DNA of 64,000 nt from contig JAWLHK010000006.1 of assembly GCA_041690355.1 (NCBI GenBank), forward strand, positions 1-64,000, in the 5' to 3' direction. The notes below the pieces were generated by a model. That model was not told the DNA's origin, did not search any database, and was given only the letters and a program-made list of their open reading frames with translations. The translations under genes and the position numbers were made by a program. The stretch is from JAWLHK01 sp041690355 [NCBI: bacterium]. Lineage in GTDB: Bacteria; J088; JAWLBW01. Shown here piece after piece: positions 23,108-31,933 of this stretch; within the stretch, counting starts at the first letter, position 1; every line of letters starts with the position of its first letter.

Positions 23108-23142
23108 GAGAGGCCCGCCGGTCATCCGGCGGGCCTCTTTTC
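23108..23142 (+). terminator. Strong rho-independent terminator after the precursor gene
   Basis: GAGGCCCGCCGG (23110-23121) and CCGGCGGGCCTC (23126-23137) form a perfect 12-bp stem with a TCAT loop, followed by TTTTCTTTC. It separates the RiPP unit from cheA. Confidence 0.93.
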
Positions 23143-23240
23143 TTTCTTCGGCGTGCCCTCGGGGAAACTGGATTTTTTCTCAATCATTGTGCTATGTTAT
23201 ACGGGGCCCGCCTGCCGCCCGCCCCGGATCCCGACCGCTT

Positions 23241-24977
23241 ATGAGCGACGACGCTTTCGACACCTCCGAACTCATCGACGATTTCGTCGACGACGCCCGC
23301 GTTCACCTGGGGCTTCTCGACGACGCGCTCCTGCGCTTCGAGGCCTCGGTCGAGGCCGGGCGCACCGACCGGAGCGTTTTCGCGAGCATCCTCGGCGCCC
23401 TGCACACGCTCAAGGGCAATGCCGGCATGATGGGCTTCGGCGGTATCCAGCACGCCGTGCACGAACTCGAGACGGTCATCAAGAAGATTACGTCCGAGGG
23501 CATTGCGGTCACCCGCGCCGGCGTCGACGCCCTCTTCGCCATTGCCGCGCTCCTGCACGGGGCCGTCGCCGGCCTTTCGGCCCAGCGGCATGAGACCGAA
23601 ACCTTCGCGCGCCTCGAGGGGCTGCTGGCCACCGTGATTGCGGGGGGCGACGCGGCCCCCGATGCGCCGGCCCCGGAAAGGCAGGGGAATGCTGCGCAGG
23701 GAAATGCCGCGCAGGGAAATGCCGCGCAGGTCGAGTCGGTGGCGGCTGAACCGGCGGTGGCCGAACCGGTCGGGCCGGCGGGGCTCGGGGGCGAGACGCA
23801 GACCATCAAAATCGATTTCAAACGTCTCGACCGGCTGCTGAATCTTGTCGGCGAGCTCGTCATGTACCGCACCTCGCTGAACCAGGTGCAGACCGACCTC
23901 GTGCACCGCGGCGCCGACCTCGTCGCCGGCCGCGAACTGAGCGACGTCTCGCAGCTCATCGGTAAGACGGTGACCGAGCTGCAGGAAGCCATCATGGAGG
24001 CCCGCCTGCTTCCGATGCGCACGGTGCTCCATCCGTTCCCCCGGCTGGTGCGCGACATCGCCCGCAAGCAGGGTAAGAAGGTGACCCTGCACCTGCGGGG
24101 CGCCGAAACCGAGCTCGACAAGACGGTCATCGACAAGATCGGCGAACCGCTGCTGCACCTGGTGCGCAATGCGGTCGATCACGGCATCGAGCTTCCCGAT
24201 CAGCGCCGGGGCGAGGGCAAGACCGAGACGGGCAACCTGACCATCTCGGCCGCGCAGGAGTCGAACAGCATCATCATCACCGTCGAAGACGACGGCCGCG
24301 GGCTCGACGCGAAGAAGATCCTCGAGAAGGCGCGCCGCATCGGCCTCGTCGACCACGACCGCAAGATGGCCGAACAGGAGATCTTCGAGCTCATTTTCTC
24401 GCCCGGCTTCAGCACCGCCGACCAGGTGACCGAAATCAGCGGACGCGGCGTGGGCATGGACGTCGTGCGCGCGGCCATCGCCGGCCTGGGCGGCGTCATC
24501 GAACTGGATACGATCGCCCATCTGGGCACGAAATTCACGGTCAAACTGCCCCTTACGCTGGCCATCATCACCGCCCTGCTCGTGCGCGTCGGCGAAGAGT
24601 CGTACGCCGTCCCCATCACCCATGTGCTCGAGAGCGTGCGCTACGACGCCGCTGCGGTGCACGAGGTCAACGATCGCCAGGTGCTGCGCCTTCGCGACCG
24701 CATCCTGCCGCTTGCCGATCTGCGCGCGCTGTTTCAGCTTCCCGAACGGGATGCGGGCGACCAGGCTTACGTCGTCGTGCTCGGGCGCGGCGAGCGGCGG
24801 GTCGGCCTCATCGTCGACGGCCTGCTCGGGCAGATGGAAATCGTCATCAAGGGCATCGACGAGGTCCTCGGCGCCACGCCGTACATCGCCGGTGCTTCGG
24901 TGCTCGGCGACGGGCGCGTCATTCTCATCGTCGACGTAGCCCGGCTGCTCGCCGGGGCCGACATGGTGGTGACCTGA
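23241..24977 (+). CDS. cheA: Chemotaxis histidine kinase CheA (no P2 domain)
   Basis: 578 residues. P1 (Hpt) has the phosphoacceptor His55 in 'ALHTLKGNAGMMGFG'. A linker of about 60 residues (with a tandem QGNAA repeat from three 15-bp units, about 23689-23731) replaces the P2 domain. P3 dimerisation, P4 ATPase ('LVRNAVDHGIE', 'DDGRGLDAKKI', 'GRGVGMDVV') and P5 regulatory domain follow. No C-terminal receiver. The start ATG 23241 is chosen by homology; there is no clear Shine-Dalgarno. First gene of a seven-gene operon, its stop overlapping the next start by 1 nt. Confidence 0.93.
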   Translation: MSDDAFDTSELIDDFVDDARVHLGLLDDALLRFEASVEAGRTDRSVFASILGALHTLKGNAGMMGFGGIQHAVHELETVIKKITSEGIAVTRAGVDALFAIAALLHGAVAGLSAQRHETETFARLEGLLATVIAGGDAAPDAPAPERQGNAAQGNAAQGNAAQVESVAAEPAVAEPVGPAGLGGETQTIKIDFKRLDRLLNLVGELVMYRTSLNQVQTDLVHRGADLVAGRELSDVSQLIGKTVTELQEAIMEARLLPMRTVLHPFPRLVRDIARKQGKKVTLHLRGAETELDKTVIDKIGEPLLHLVRNAVDHGIELPDQRRGEGKTETGNLTISAAQESNSIIITVEDDGRGLDAKKILEKARRIGLVDHDRKMAEQEIFELIFSPGFSTADQVTEISGRGVGMDVVRAAIAGLGGVIELDTIAHLGTKFTVKLPLTLAIITALLVRVGEESYAVPITHVLESVRYDAAAVHEVNDRQVLRLRDRILPLADLRALFQLPERDAGDQAYVVVLGRGERRVGLIVDGLLGQMEIVIKGIDEVLGATPYIAGASVLGDGRVILIVDVARLLAGADMVVT

Positions 24978-25780
24978 TGTACGAAGCGTTCTTCGGCCTG
25001 CGCGAAAAAGCGTTTTCCAAGACGCCCGATCCACGGTTTCTCTTTCTCTCCGAAGCCCACCAGGAGGCACTGGCGCAGCTCGAGTACGCCGTCGAAGAGA
25101 AGGAGATTGCCGTGCTGACCGGCGAGATCGGCACCGGCAAGACGCTGCTTTCGCGTGTGCTCATGGACCGCCTCGACGAGCGGTACGAGATCGCCAACGT
25201 GCTGCACCCGGGGCTGAGCACGACGGCCTTTCTGCGCACGGTCGCCCAGGAGCTCGGCGTCGGCGAGCCGGCGCGCACGAAGCAGGGGATCGTGGATCAG
25301 CTGCAGCAGCGCTTTCTCGCCCTGCACGACGAGGCGCGCACGCCGGTCATCCTCATCGACGAATCGCAGCTCATCCGCGGCAAGGACGTCTTCGACGAGA
25401 TCCGCCTGCTCACGAACTTCCAGCTCGACACCGAGAACCTGGTCGCCTTCGTGCTCATCGGCCAGCCCGAGCTCGCCAAACGCCTGCGCAAGCCGGCCTA
25501 CCGCCCGCTCACGCAGCGCATCGGGGCCGAATTTCACCTGGGGCCGCTCGATGGCGAGGCAACCTCGGGGTACCTGCGCCACCGCCTGCGCACGGCGGGC
25601 GCCGAACGCGACATTTTCGACGACGGAGCCTGCGCCGCCGTGCACGAGCGCACGGGCGGGACGCCGCGAATCGTCAACAACCTGGCTACCCAGTGCCTGC
25701 TCGAAGGTCTGGCGGCCGAAGAACCGGTCATCACGCGTCCGCTCGTGCAGCGGGTGGCCGACAGCATGCGGTTTCTCTGA
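24977..25780 (+). CDS. ExeA/GspA-like AAA ATPase within the chemotaxis operon
   Basis: 267 residues. 'YEAFFGLREKAFSKTPDPRFLF' is the ExeA-type N-terminus. Walker A is GEIGTGKT at 49-56, Walker B 'VILIDES' around 118-124, then 'ERTGGTPRIVNNL' as the sensor-2/lid region. ExeA-like ATPases help assemble secretin or pilus machinery across peptidoglycan, usually with a PG-binding tail that is lacking here. Being placed between cheA and cheW, with 1-nt overlaps at both ends, implies a link between this signalling array and an envelope machine or polar placement. That role is inferred. Confidence 0.85.
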   Translation: MYEAFFGLREKAFSKTPDPRFLFLSEAHQEALAQLEYAVEEKEIAVLTGEIGTGKTLLSRVLMDRLDERYEIANVLHPGLSTTAFLRTVAQELGVGEPARTKQGIVDQLQQRFLALHDEARTPVILIDESQLIRGKDVFDEIRLLTNFQLDTENLVAFVLIGQPELAKRLRKPAYRPLTQRIGAEFHLGPLDGEATSGYLRHRLRTAGAERDIFDDGACAAVHERTGGTPRIVNNLATQCLLEGLAAEEPVITRPLVQRVADSMRFL

Positions 25781-26877
25781 TGGGCCGGCTGAGCGAAGCG
25801 CGAAAGAAGGCCAGGGCGAAGAAGGGGGGCAATGACGGCGAAACGCCTGTGACGCCTGGCGCCGACGCGCCTGCGCCGTCTTCCGCCGAAAGCGTCGTTC
25901 CCGCATCCGTCTCCGCGCCGGCCGCCCCGTCCCCGGAACCCGAGTCGGCTGCCTCCGCTCCCGAGCCCGATGTGCACCAGGCCGACGACGAGGCTGCCTG
26001 GATCGCCAGAGCGCTGGCCGAAGCCGAGGCCGAAATCGGCGGCGCCCCCGCCGTGGCCGAGGCCGCCGAAGGGAAATCCGACGGACGCATCGTGCTGCCC
26101 GCCAGCGGGCTGGCCGACGACATCCTCGCCGCGTGGAGCGCCGAACAGGACGAAAGCGATACGGGGGCAGGCGCGGCCGTTTCTCCGGCGGCCGGCGAAG
26201 AATCCTTTTCCTTCGACGACGTTTTCGACGACGCGGCCGGCCTGCAGGGGTCGGTGCTCGAAGCGCTGCGCGAAGAAGCGGCCCCCGGGGCGCTGCGCTC
26301 GATGCCGAGCAGCGGTCTGGCCGAAGACATCCTGCAGTACGTCGACGCCAAGCCGGCGCAGCGTTCGTCGCTGAGCCTCGACGAGATTCACGAATTCGAA
26401 AACTTCTTCGAAGACGAACAGCAGACCGAGTTCGCCCAGTACGTGCTGTTCTCCATCGGCCGCGAAACCTTCGGCGTCGACATCGCGCATGTCCGGGAGA
26501 TCATCCGCGCGCCGCGCATCACCCGCGTTCCCAACGCCGACCGGGCCGTGACCGGCGTCTTCAACCTGCGCGGCCGCATCGTGCCCCTGTTCGTGCTGCG
26601 CAGCCTGCTGAACCTGCCGTCGCGCGCGCTCGATCGCGACAGCAGGGTCATGGTCTTCGAGTCGGGCGCCCGCCATGTGGGCATGCTCATCGACGGCGTA
26701 CGCGAAGTCGCGCGCGTCGACGTGCGCGACATCGAACCGCCGCCCGAAGAAATCACGAGCGCCGTCGACCGCAATCTGGTCACGGCGGTCGCCCGGTACC
26801 GAGACCGGGTGATCTTTCTGCTCGACATGGATTCCGTTCTCGGATTCAATCGCCCCCCCATGAGTCACGCGAGGTAG
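25780..26877 (+). CDS. CheW-domain coupling protein with long disordered N-terminus
   Basis: 365 residues. The C-terminal ~150 (from about 215) are a CheW domain: '[24 protein letters not shown]', '[22 protein letters not shown]', '[12 protein letters not shown]'. The first ~210 residues are low-complexity, rich in Ala, Pro, Glu and Asp, after a basic start ([10 protein letters not shown]). They contain two copies of a short motif, SGLADDIL and SGLAEDIL, about 66 residues apart. CheW links receptors to CheA; the tail may tether other partners. Starts on the TGATG overlap with the ATPase gene. Confidence 0.87.
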   Translation: MGRLSEARKKARAKKGGNDGETPVTPGADAPAPSSAESVVPASVSAPAAPSPEPESAASAPEPDVHQADDEAAWIARALAEAEAEIGGAPAVAEAAEGKSDGRIVLPASGLADDILAAWSAEQDESDTGAGAAVSPAAGEESFSFDDVFDDAAGLQGSVLEALREEAAPGALRSMPSSGLAEDILQYVDAKPAQRSSLSLDEIHEFENFFEDEQQTEFAQYVLFSIGRETFGVDIAHVREIIRAPRITRVPNADRAVTGVFNLRGRIVPLFVLRSLLNLPSRALDRDSRVMVFESGARHVGMLIDGVREVARVDVRDIEPPPEEITSAVDRNLVTAVARYRDRVIFLLDMDSVLGFNRPPMSHAR

Positions 26878-26879
26878 CC

Positions 26880-28808
26880 GTGAAGCTTCGAAACAAGATG
26901 CCCTTGTATACCTTCATCACGGTCATGGCCGTCGGCATTGTGCTGGCCATCGCCGTGCGGATTATCGCGCACGACAAGCTGTACGAAGAAGCCCGCGGCA
27001 AGGCGACGGCCCTCTCGGGAGCCCTGGCCTACAACGCCCGGTACGGACTGCTCACGCAGGATTCAGTCATCCTCTCGGACCTGATGCGCGGGGTCATCTC
27101 GGTGCAGGAGATCGAGTTCTCGCTCTTCGCCGATGCCGAGGGCAAGGTGCTCGCGCGGCAGCTCGAACCCGGGGTCGAACTCGACGAGGCGGCGGTGCTG
27201 CAGGGACTCGCGGGGAGCGGGGAGACGTCACGCATCGAAATCGACTCGCACCTCATCGTGCGCACCCCCGTGTTCAGCGAGGTTTACGATCCGTTCGCCG
27301 AGAACATGCAGGGCGGCGTCGATGCCGACGCCCCGAAGAAACCGATCGGCTACGCCGTCGTGGGTATCACGCTGGCCGGCGTCGCCGAGCGGGTCGGTTC
27401 CATGATGACGCTCATCCTGCTCATCGTCGCGGCCTCGGCCGTCGTCTTCGCGGCCTTCCAGAGCTACCTGGCCCGCCGGGAGCTGCTCCCCCTCGACGAT
27501 ATGGAACTGGCCGCCTCGCGCATCGCCGACGGTGACTTCACGGCGCGCGTGAATGTGAGCGGCAACGATGAAATCGGCCGTCTGGGCGACATCTTCAACC
27601 GCATGGCCATGAGTCTCGAGAACATCGTCGGCAGCGTGCAGACGACCTCCGACAAGGTCGCCGCCGAAGCCGAACGCATCAGCCGGGCGGCCCGCGACGT
27701 GCTGCAGGGATCGAAGGTGCAGGCCCAGGCTTCGGAAGAGACCAGCAGCTCGATGGAAGAAATCGCGGTCCAGATCATTACCGTCGCCGGCAACGCCGAG
27801 CGCCTGAGCGCCAACGTGGGCGACACCTCGAGCTCCATCGAAGAGATGGGGGCGAGCATCGAGCAGATCTCGAGGAACACGGACCTGCTCGCGCGCAGCG
27901 TCGAGGTCGCCAGCAGCACCGTCGAAGAGATGCTCGGCAGCATCAACGAGGTCGCGACGAACGTCGAAGAAGCCGAAAAGACCAGCGGTCGGGCGGCCGA
28001 AGAGGCCGCCGTCAGCGGAAACTCGGTCCTGCGCACGGTCGAGCGCATGCGCAAGATCGCCGGCACGATGGAAGGGACGGCCGGCGTCATTCAGACGCTG
28101 GGCGAGCGCGGGGGCGAGATTGAGAAGATCATCGGCGTCATCGAAGACATCGCCGACCAGACCAATCTGCTGGCCCTGAACGCGGCCATCGAAGCTGCGC
28201 GCGCCGGTGACGCCGGGCGCGGGTTCGCGGTCGTCGCCGACGAGGTGCGCAAACTGGCCGAGCGGTCGGTGGCGGCCACCAAGGAGATCGGGCGCGTCAT
28301 CAGCGAGGTCGTGCGCGACACCGAGAAGGCCGTGCTCGCCTCGCGCGAGGGGGTCGAAGAGACCAAGGCCGGCATCCGCATCGCAGACGAGGCCGTGGCC
28401 GCCATCGAGCGCATCCGCGAGAGCGTCGACGGCACGTCGCGCATCATGCGCGAGATACTCGTCGCCACGCAGGCCCAGCGCGACGCGAGCAAGCACGTCA
28501 CCTCGGCCATGATGGACATGAACCGCATCACCGGCGAAGTCCGGGCGGCGACGGCCGAGCAGGCCCGCGGTTCGGCCCAGATCGTACGCTCGGTCGAGGA
28601 GATGCGCCAGCAGACCGACGAAGTCAAGATGGCGACCGAAGAGCAGAAGCGCGGCGGCGAAATGGTCGTCGCTGCCATCGAGAACATCTCGGCCATCGCC
28701 CGCGACAACCTGCGCGCCATGGAAGAGATGAACACGATCGCCTCGGGCCTCACCGAAGAGAGCGAGAACCTGCGCAACTTCCTGCAGACGCTGCGGGCCA
28801 AGGGCTGA
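26880..28808 (+). CDS. Methyl-accepting chemotaxis protein
   Basis: 642 residues from a GTG at 26880 behind GAGG. Membrane helix about 9-28, a periplasmic sensor region of about 145 residues, a second helix about 178-198, HAMP, then a long coiled coil with the receptor tip '[36 protein letters not shown]' (quoted only for location, 28136-28250). Glu/Gln pairs for methylation are present in the flanking helices. The sensor type is not recognised. Two bases after the cheW stop, so co-translated with it. Confidence 0.92.
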   Translation: MKLRNKMPLYTFITVMAVGIVLAIAVRIIAHDKLYEEARGKATALSGALAYNARYGLLTQDSVILSDLMRGVISVQEIEFSLFADAEGKVLARQLEPGVELDEAAVLQGLAGSGETSRIEIDSHLIVRTPVFSEVYDPFAENMQGGVDADAPKKPIGYAVVGITLAGVAERVGSMMTLILLIVAASAVVFAAFQSYLARRELLPLDDMELAASRIADGDFTARVNVSGNDEIGRLGDIFNRMAMSLENIVGSVQTTSDKVAAEAERISRAARDVLQGSKVQAQASEETSSSMEEIAVQIITVAGNAERLSANVGDTSSSIEEMGASIEQISRNTDLLARSVEVASSTVEEMLGSINEVATNVEEAEKTSGRAAEEAAVSGNSVLRTVERMRKIAGTMEGTAGVIQTLGERGGEIEKIIGVIEDIADQTNLLALNAAIEAARAGDAGRGFAVVADEVRKLAERSVAATKEIGRVISEVVRDTEKAVLASREGVEETKAGIRIADEAVAAIERIRESVDGTSRIMREILVATQAQRDASKHVTSAMMDMNRITGEVRAATAEQARGSAQIVRSVEEMRQQTDEVKMATEEQKRGGEMVVAAIENISAIARDNLRAMEEMNTIASGLTEESENLRNFLQTLRAKG

Positions 28809-28827
28809 GCGGGCGGGGAGCGCGTAC

Positions 28828-31080
28828 GTGGCCGTTATGGAATCCGATCCGCGGGATGAAGCCGCCCGCTGCCGGGATGCAGAGGCGCTTGCCGGCCGGC
28901 AGGACGACGAGGCGTTCAACCTGCTGCTCGACGCCGCGCGCGACGAGTCGTGGCGCGTGCGCGAGCGCGCCGTGCGTCTGCTGACGGCTTTTCCGGCACG
29001 GCGGCTCGTCGCCTGCGTGCGCGACACGGTGACGGGTACGCGGGAGCCTTCGCTGCGCAACGTGGCCATGGACGCCCTGGTGCGCCAGGGTGAAGGATCC
29101 GTCGCCGAGGTCGTGACCCTGCTCGCCGAAGAAAACTGGGAGATGCGGCTGCACGGCGCCGTCATGCTGGGTAACATCCGCTCGCCGCTCGCCATCGACG
29201 CGCTCTGCCGGCTGCTCGGCGACGAAGAAGAGAACGTCATTCATGCCGCCGCGGAGTCGCTGGGCGAAATTGGCGATCCGCGGGCGGTTATTCCCCTCAC
29301 CGAGGTGCTGAGCTCGCATGAGTTCTGGTCGCAGTATCCGGCCATCGTGGCCCTGGGCAAGATCGCCCATCACAGCTCGACCGAGCATCTGCTCGCCTAT
29401 CTGAATGACGAGATGCTTGCGCCGGCGGTCGTCGACGCGCTCGGACGGGTAGCCGATCCGCGCGCGCTCACGCCGCTGCTGCAATTGCTTCCCGCCGACG
29501 ATGCGCCCCCCTTTGTTCCGTACCCGCAGCTGATTCGCGCTCTGGTGCGCATCACGGCCGTGGCCGGCGAAAGCTGGACGCTCGCCGATGCCCTGCGCGC
29601 CCCGATGCGCAGAGCGGTGCGCGAGGCGCTGCGCGGCGAAGAGGCCGAGGATCGCATCGCGGCGCTGCTCGTCGCCGGCTGGACGGCCGATGCGGAACTG
29701 ATTCCCGACATGCTGCCGTCGCTCGAGCACGACGGTGAACAGGACGCGGCGGCTCGCGCCCTCTCGGGCATGGGCGAGGCCATCGTGCCCGCCCTCGAGC
29801 CGCTGCTTTCGGCGCCCCTCGCGTCGGTGCGCCGGCTCGCCGTGCAGCTGCTGTCTGCCGCCGGCCATGTGGAGCCGATTCTGCGCCTCATCATCGACCC
29901 CGACGAGGCCGTGCGCATGGAAATCGCGCTGGCGGTCGGCAACAGCGGCCGGGCCGAACTGAGCGAGTACGTGCTCGAGATGCTGCTCGACGAAAGCGAC
30001 GAAGTGCGCAGTGTGGCGCTCGAGGTCATCGCGCGCTTTCAGAGCGACGACCGGGTGCGCGAACAGCTCTATCATCGTCTCGAATACTTTCCCGACGACC
30101 ACCTGCCGACCATTGTCGAGACGCTCGGCCGCCTTGCCGTCGCCGACGCGCTGCCGCGCCTCGAACCGCTGCTGGGCGTCGAGCGTGATCCCGCCGTGCG
30201 CGCGGCCGCGGTGCGGGCGGTGAGCGCCATCGGCGCGGCGGGTGATAAGGCGGCGGCGGCGCGCGACGCCCTCCTGCCGCTGGCCGGCGACGCCGACCCC
30301 GATGTGCGCTACGAGGTGCTGCGCGCGCTCGATCGCTTTCAGGGCGAGGCGGTTTTTGCCGCACTCAGCCGCGGTATCGACGACCCCGAACTTCACTGCG
30401 CCTACGCCGCCGTCAGCGCGCTCGGCCACGTCGGCGACGAACGGGCCGCGCCGCTGCTCGAACGCGCCGCCCTGCGGGCCGACGCCGACATGGGGCTGCG
30501 CGTTGCGGCCGTGGGGGCGCTCGGGCGCATTCAGGCCGAAAGCTCCACCTCTGCGCTGCTCGATCTGCTGGCCGTCGATGACGCCGACGTGCGCCGCGAA
30601 GTGACGCGGGCGCTCAGCCGCATTCCCGGACCCCGGGCGCTCGATGGGCTGCGGCGGGCGGCGGCCGATCCGTTCTGGGGGGTTCGTGCGCTGGCCATCC
30701 GCGCGCTCGCGTCGCGGGGCGAGGCCGGGCGCGAACTGGTGCTCGCCGCCCTGAGCGACGAGGATTCTCTGGTTCGCAAGGCGGGCGTGCGCGGATTGCA
30801 GGAGGCTGGCCTCGCGGCCGTCGATCGACTCATCCCGCTGCTCAGCGACGACGATCTGGAAGAAACGGTGGCCGACACGCTGGCGACCTTCGGGCCGGCC
30901 CTGCTCGAGCGCATCGGCGAGGCGGGCGCCCAGGCAGATCCGGTGGTGCGCATCCGGCTCGCCCGGCTTCTCGGGCGCATCGGGGGCGAGAAGGCCCGCC
31001 GCCAGCTCGATGGATTGTCGCGCGACGCCGTCGCCGAAGTGGCTGCCGTGGCCCAGCGCGAACTGGCGGGAGAAGGCTGA
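28828..31080 (+). CDS. HEAT-repeat scaffold protein of the chemotaxis operon
   Basis: 750 residues built almost wholly from HEAT/PBS-lyase-type helical pairs of about 31 residues, e.g. 'DPRAVIPLTEVL', 'DPRALTPLLQLL', 'DERAAPLLERAAL', 'GEAGRELVLAAL'. Such solenoids bind protein partners. No enzyme motif is visible. The start is GTG 28828, 7 nt after GGGGAG; ATG 28837 is a weaker alternative. It sits between the receptor and cheR genes with short gaps, suggesting a structural or adaptor role in the array. Confidence 0.85.
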   Translation: MAVMESDPRDEAARCRDAEALAGRQDDEAFNLLLDAARDESWRVRERAVRLLTAFPARRLVACVRDTVTGTREPSLRNVAMDALVRQGEGSVAEVVTLLAEENWEMRLHGAVMLGNIRSPLAIDALCRLLGDEEENVIHAAAESLGEIGDPRAVIPLTEVLSSHEFWSQYPAIVALGKIAHHSSTEHLLAYLNDEMLAPAVVDALGRVADPRALTPLLQLLPADDAPPFVPYPQLIRALVRITAVAGESWTLADALRAPMRRAVREALRGEEAEDRIAALLVAGWTADAELIPDMLPSLEHDGEQDAAARALSGMGEAIVPALEPLLSAPLASVRRLAVQLLSAAGHVEPILRLIIDPDEAVRMEIALAVGNSGRAELSEYVLEMLLDESDEVRSVALEVIARFQSDDRVREQLYHRLEYFPDDHLPTIVETLGRLAVADALPRLEPLLGVERDPAVRAAAVRAVSAIGAAGDKAAAARDALLPLAGDADPDVRYEVLRALDRFQGEAVFAALSRGIDDPELHCAYAAVSALGHVGDERAAPLLERAALRADADMGLRVAAVGALGRIQAESSTSALLDLLAVDDADVRREVTRALSRIPGPRALDGLRRAAADPFWGVRALAIRALASRGEAGRELVLAALSDEDSLVRKAGVRGLQEAGLAAVDRLIPLLSDDDLEETVADTLATFGPALLERIGEAGAQADPVVRIRLARLLGRIGGEKARRQLDGLSRDAVAEVAAVAQRELAGEG

Positions 31081-31081
31081 G

Positions 31082-31933
31082 ATGTATTATTACCCGTCTA
31101 CCCGCGAACTGCCGATGACCGAGGAGGAGTTCCGCCTCCTGCGCGACTTTGTGCGCCAGCAGTTCGGCCTGTTCTATGACGATTCGAAGCTGCAGCTGTT
31201 CAAGAACCGGCTGCTCCCGCGGGTCGCCGCGCTCGGTCTGACGACCTTCGACGAATACTACCACTACCTCCGCTTCAATCCCGGCCGCGCCGAAGAGATG
31301 CGCAAGATGGTCAGCCACCTGACCAACAACGAGACTTACTTCTTCCGCGAGATGAAGCAGCTCGAACTGTTCCGCGACCAGCTGCTCCCCACCGTGGCCG
31401 CCCGCCGCAAGGGTACCATCCGGGTGCTGAGCGCGGGCTGCTCGAGCGGCGAAGAGCCGTATACGCTGGCCATGCTGGCGCACGAGAAGCTCGGGCTCTT
31501 CCCCCGCAGCCGCGTCGAGATCGTCGGCATCGACGTCGACGACAAGGTGCTCGAAAAGGCGCGTCTGGGGCAGTACTTCAAGTCAAGCTTCCGCGCGACC
31601 GACCCACTGGTGATCCACCGCTACTTCCAGGCCCAGGGCGAGGCCCGCGTCGTGCGTGAGTCCATCCGCAGCAGCGTGCGGTTCGAGTGGGCGAACCTGG
31701 TCGACTTCTCGACGCTGCGCGGCCTGGGGCAGTTCGACATCGTTCTCTGCCGCAACGTCATCATCTACTTCGAGGATCCGACCATACGCAAGGTGGTCGA
31801 AGGGTTCTACCGGCTGCTGGCCGAAGACGGCTACCTGCTGCTGGGACACTCCGAATCGCTTGCGCGCATCACCGATCTCTTCGAGGCAGAGCGCCACCCC
31901 GGAACGTTCGCCTACCGCAAGGTGCTGCTGTGA
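31082..31933 (+). CDS. cheR: Chemotaxis protein methyltransferase CheR
   Basis: 283 residues. Methylates receptor glutamates using SAM. N-terminal helical domain ('FRLLRDFVRQQFGLFYDDSK'), then 'VSHLTNNETYFFREMKQ', the SAM site 'VLSAGCSSGEEPYTLAM', and 'FDIVLCRNVIIYF'. Begins one base after the HEAT gene and overlaps cheB by 4 nt. Confidence 0.95.
   Translation: MYYYPSTRELPMTEEEFRLLRDFVRQQFGLFYDDSKLQLFKNRLLPRVAALGLTTFDEYYHYLRFNPGRAEEMRKMVSHLTNNETYFFREMKQLELFRDQLLPTVAARRKGTIRVLSAGCSSGEEPYTLAMLAHEKLGLFPRSRVEIVGIDVDDKVLEKARLGQYFKSSFRATDPLVIHRYFQAQGEARVVRESIRSSVRFEWANLVDFSTLRGLGQFDIVLCRNVIIYFEDPTIRKVVEGFYRLLAEDGYLLLGHSESLARITDLFEAERHPGTFAYRKVLL

Noticed and set aside
27228-30429. Long minus-strand frames opposite mcp and the HEAT gene
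   Set aside because: They are shadows of GC-rich coding on the plus strand; no recognisable domain.
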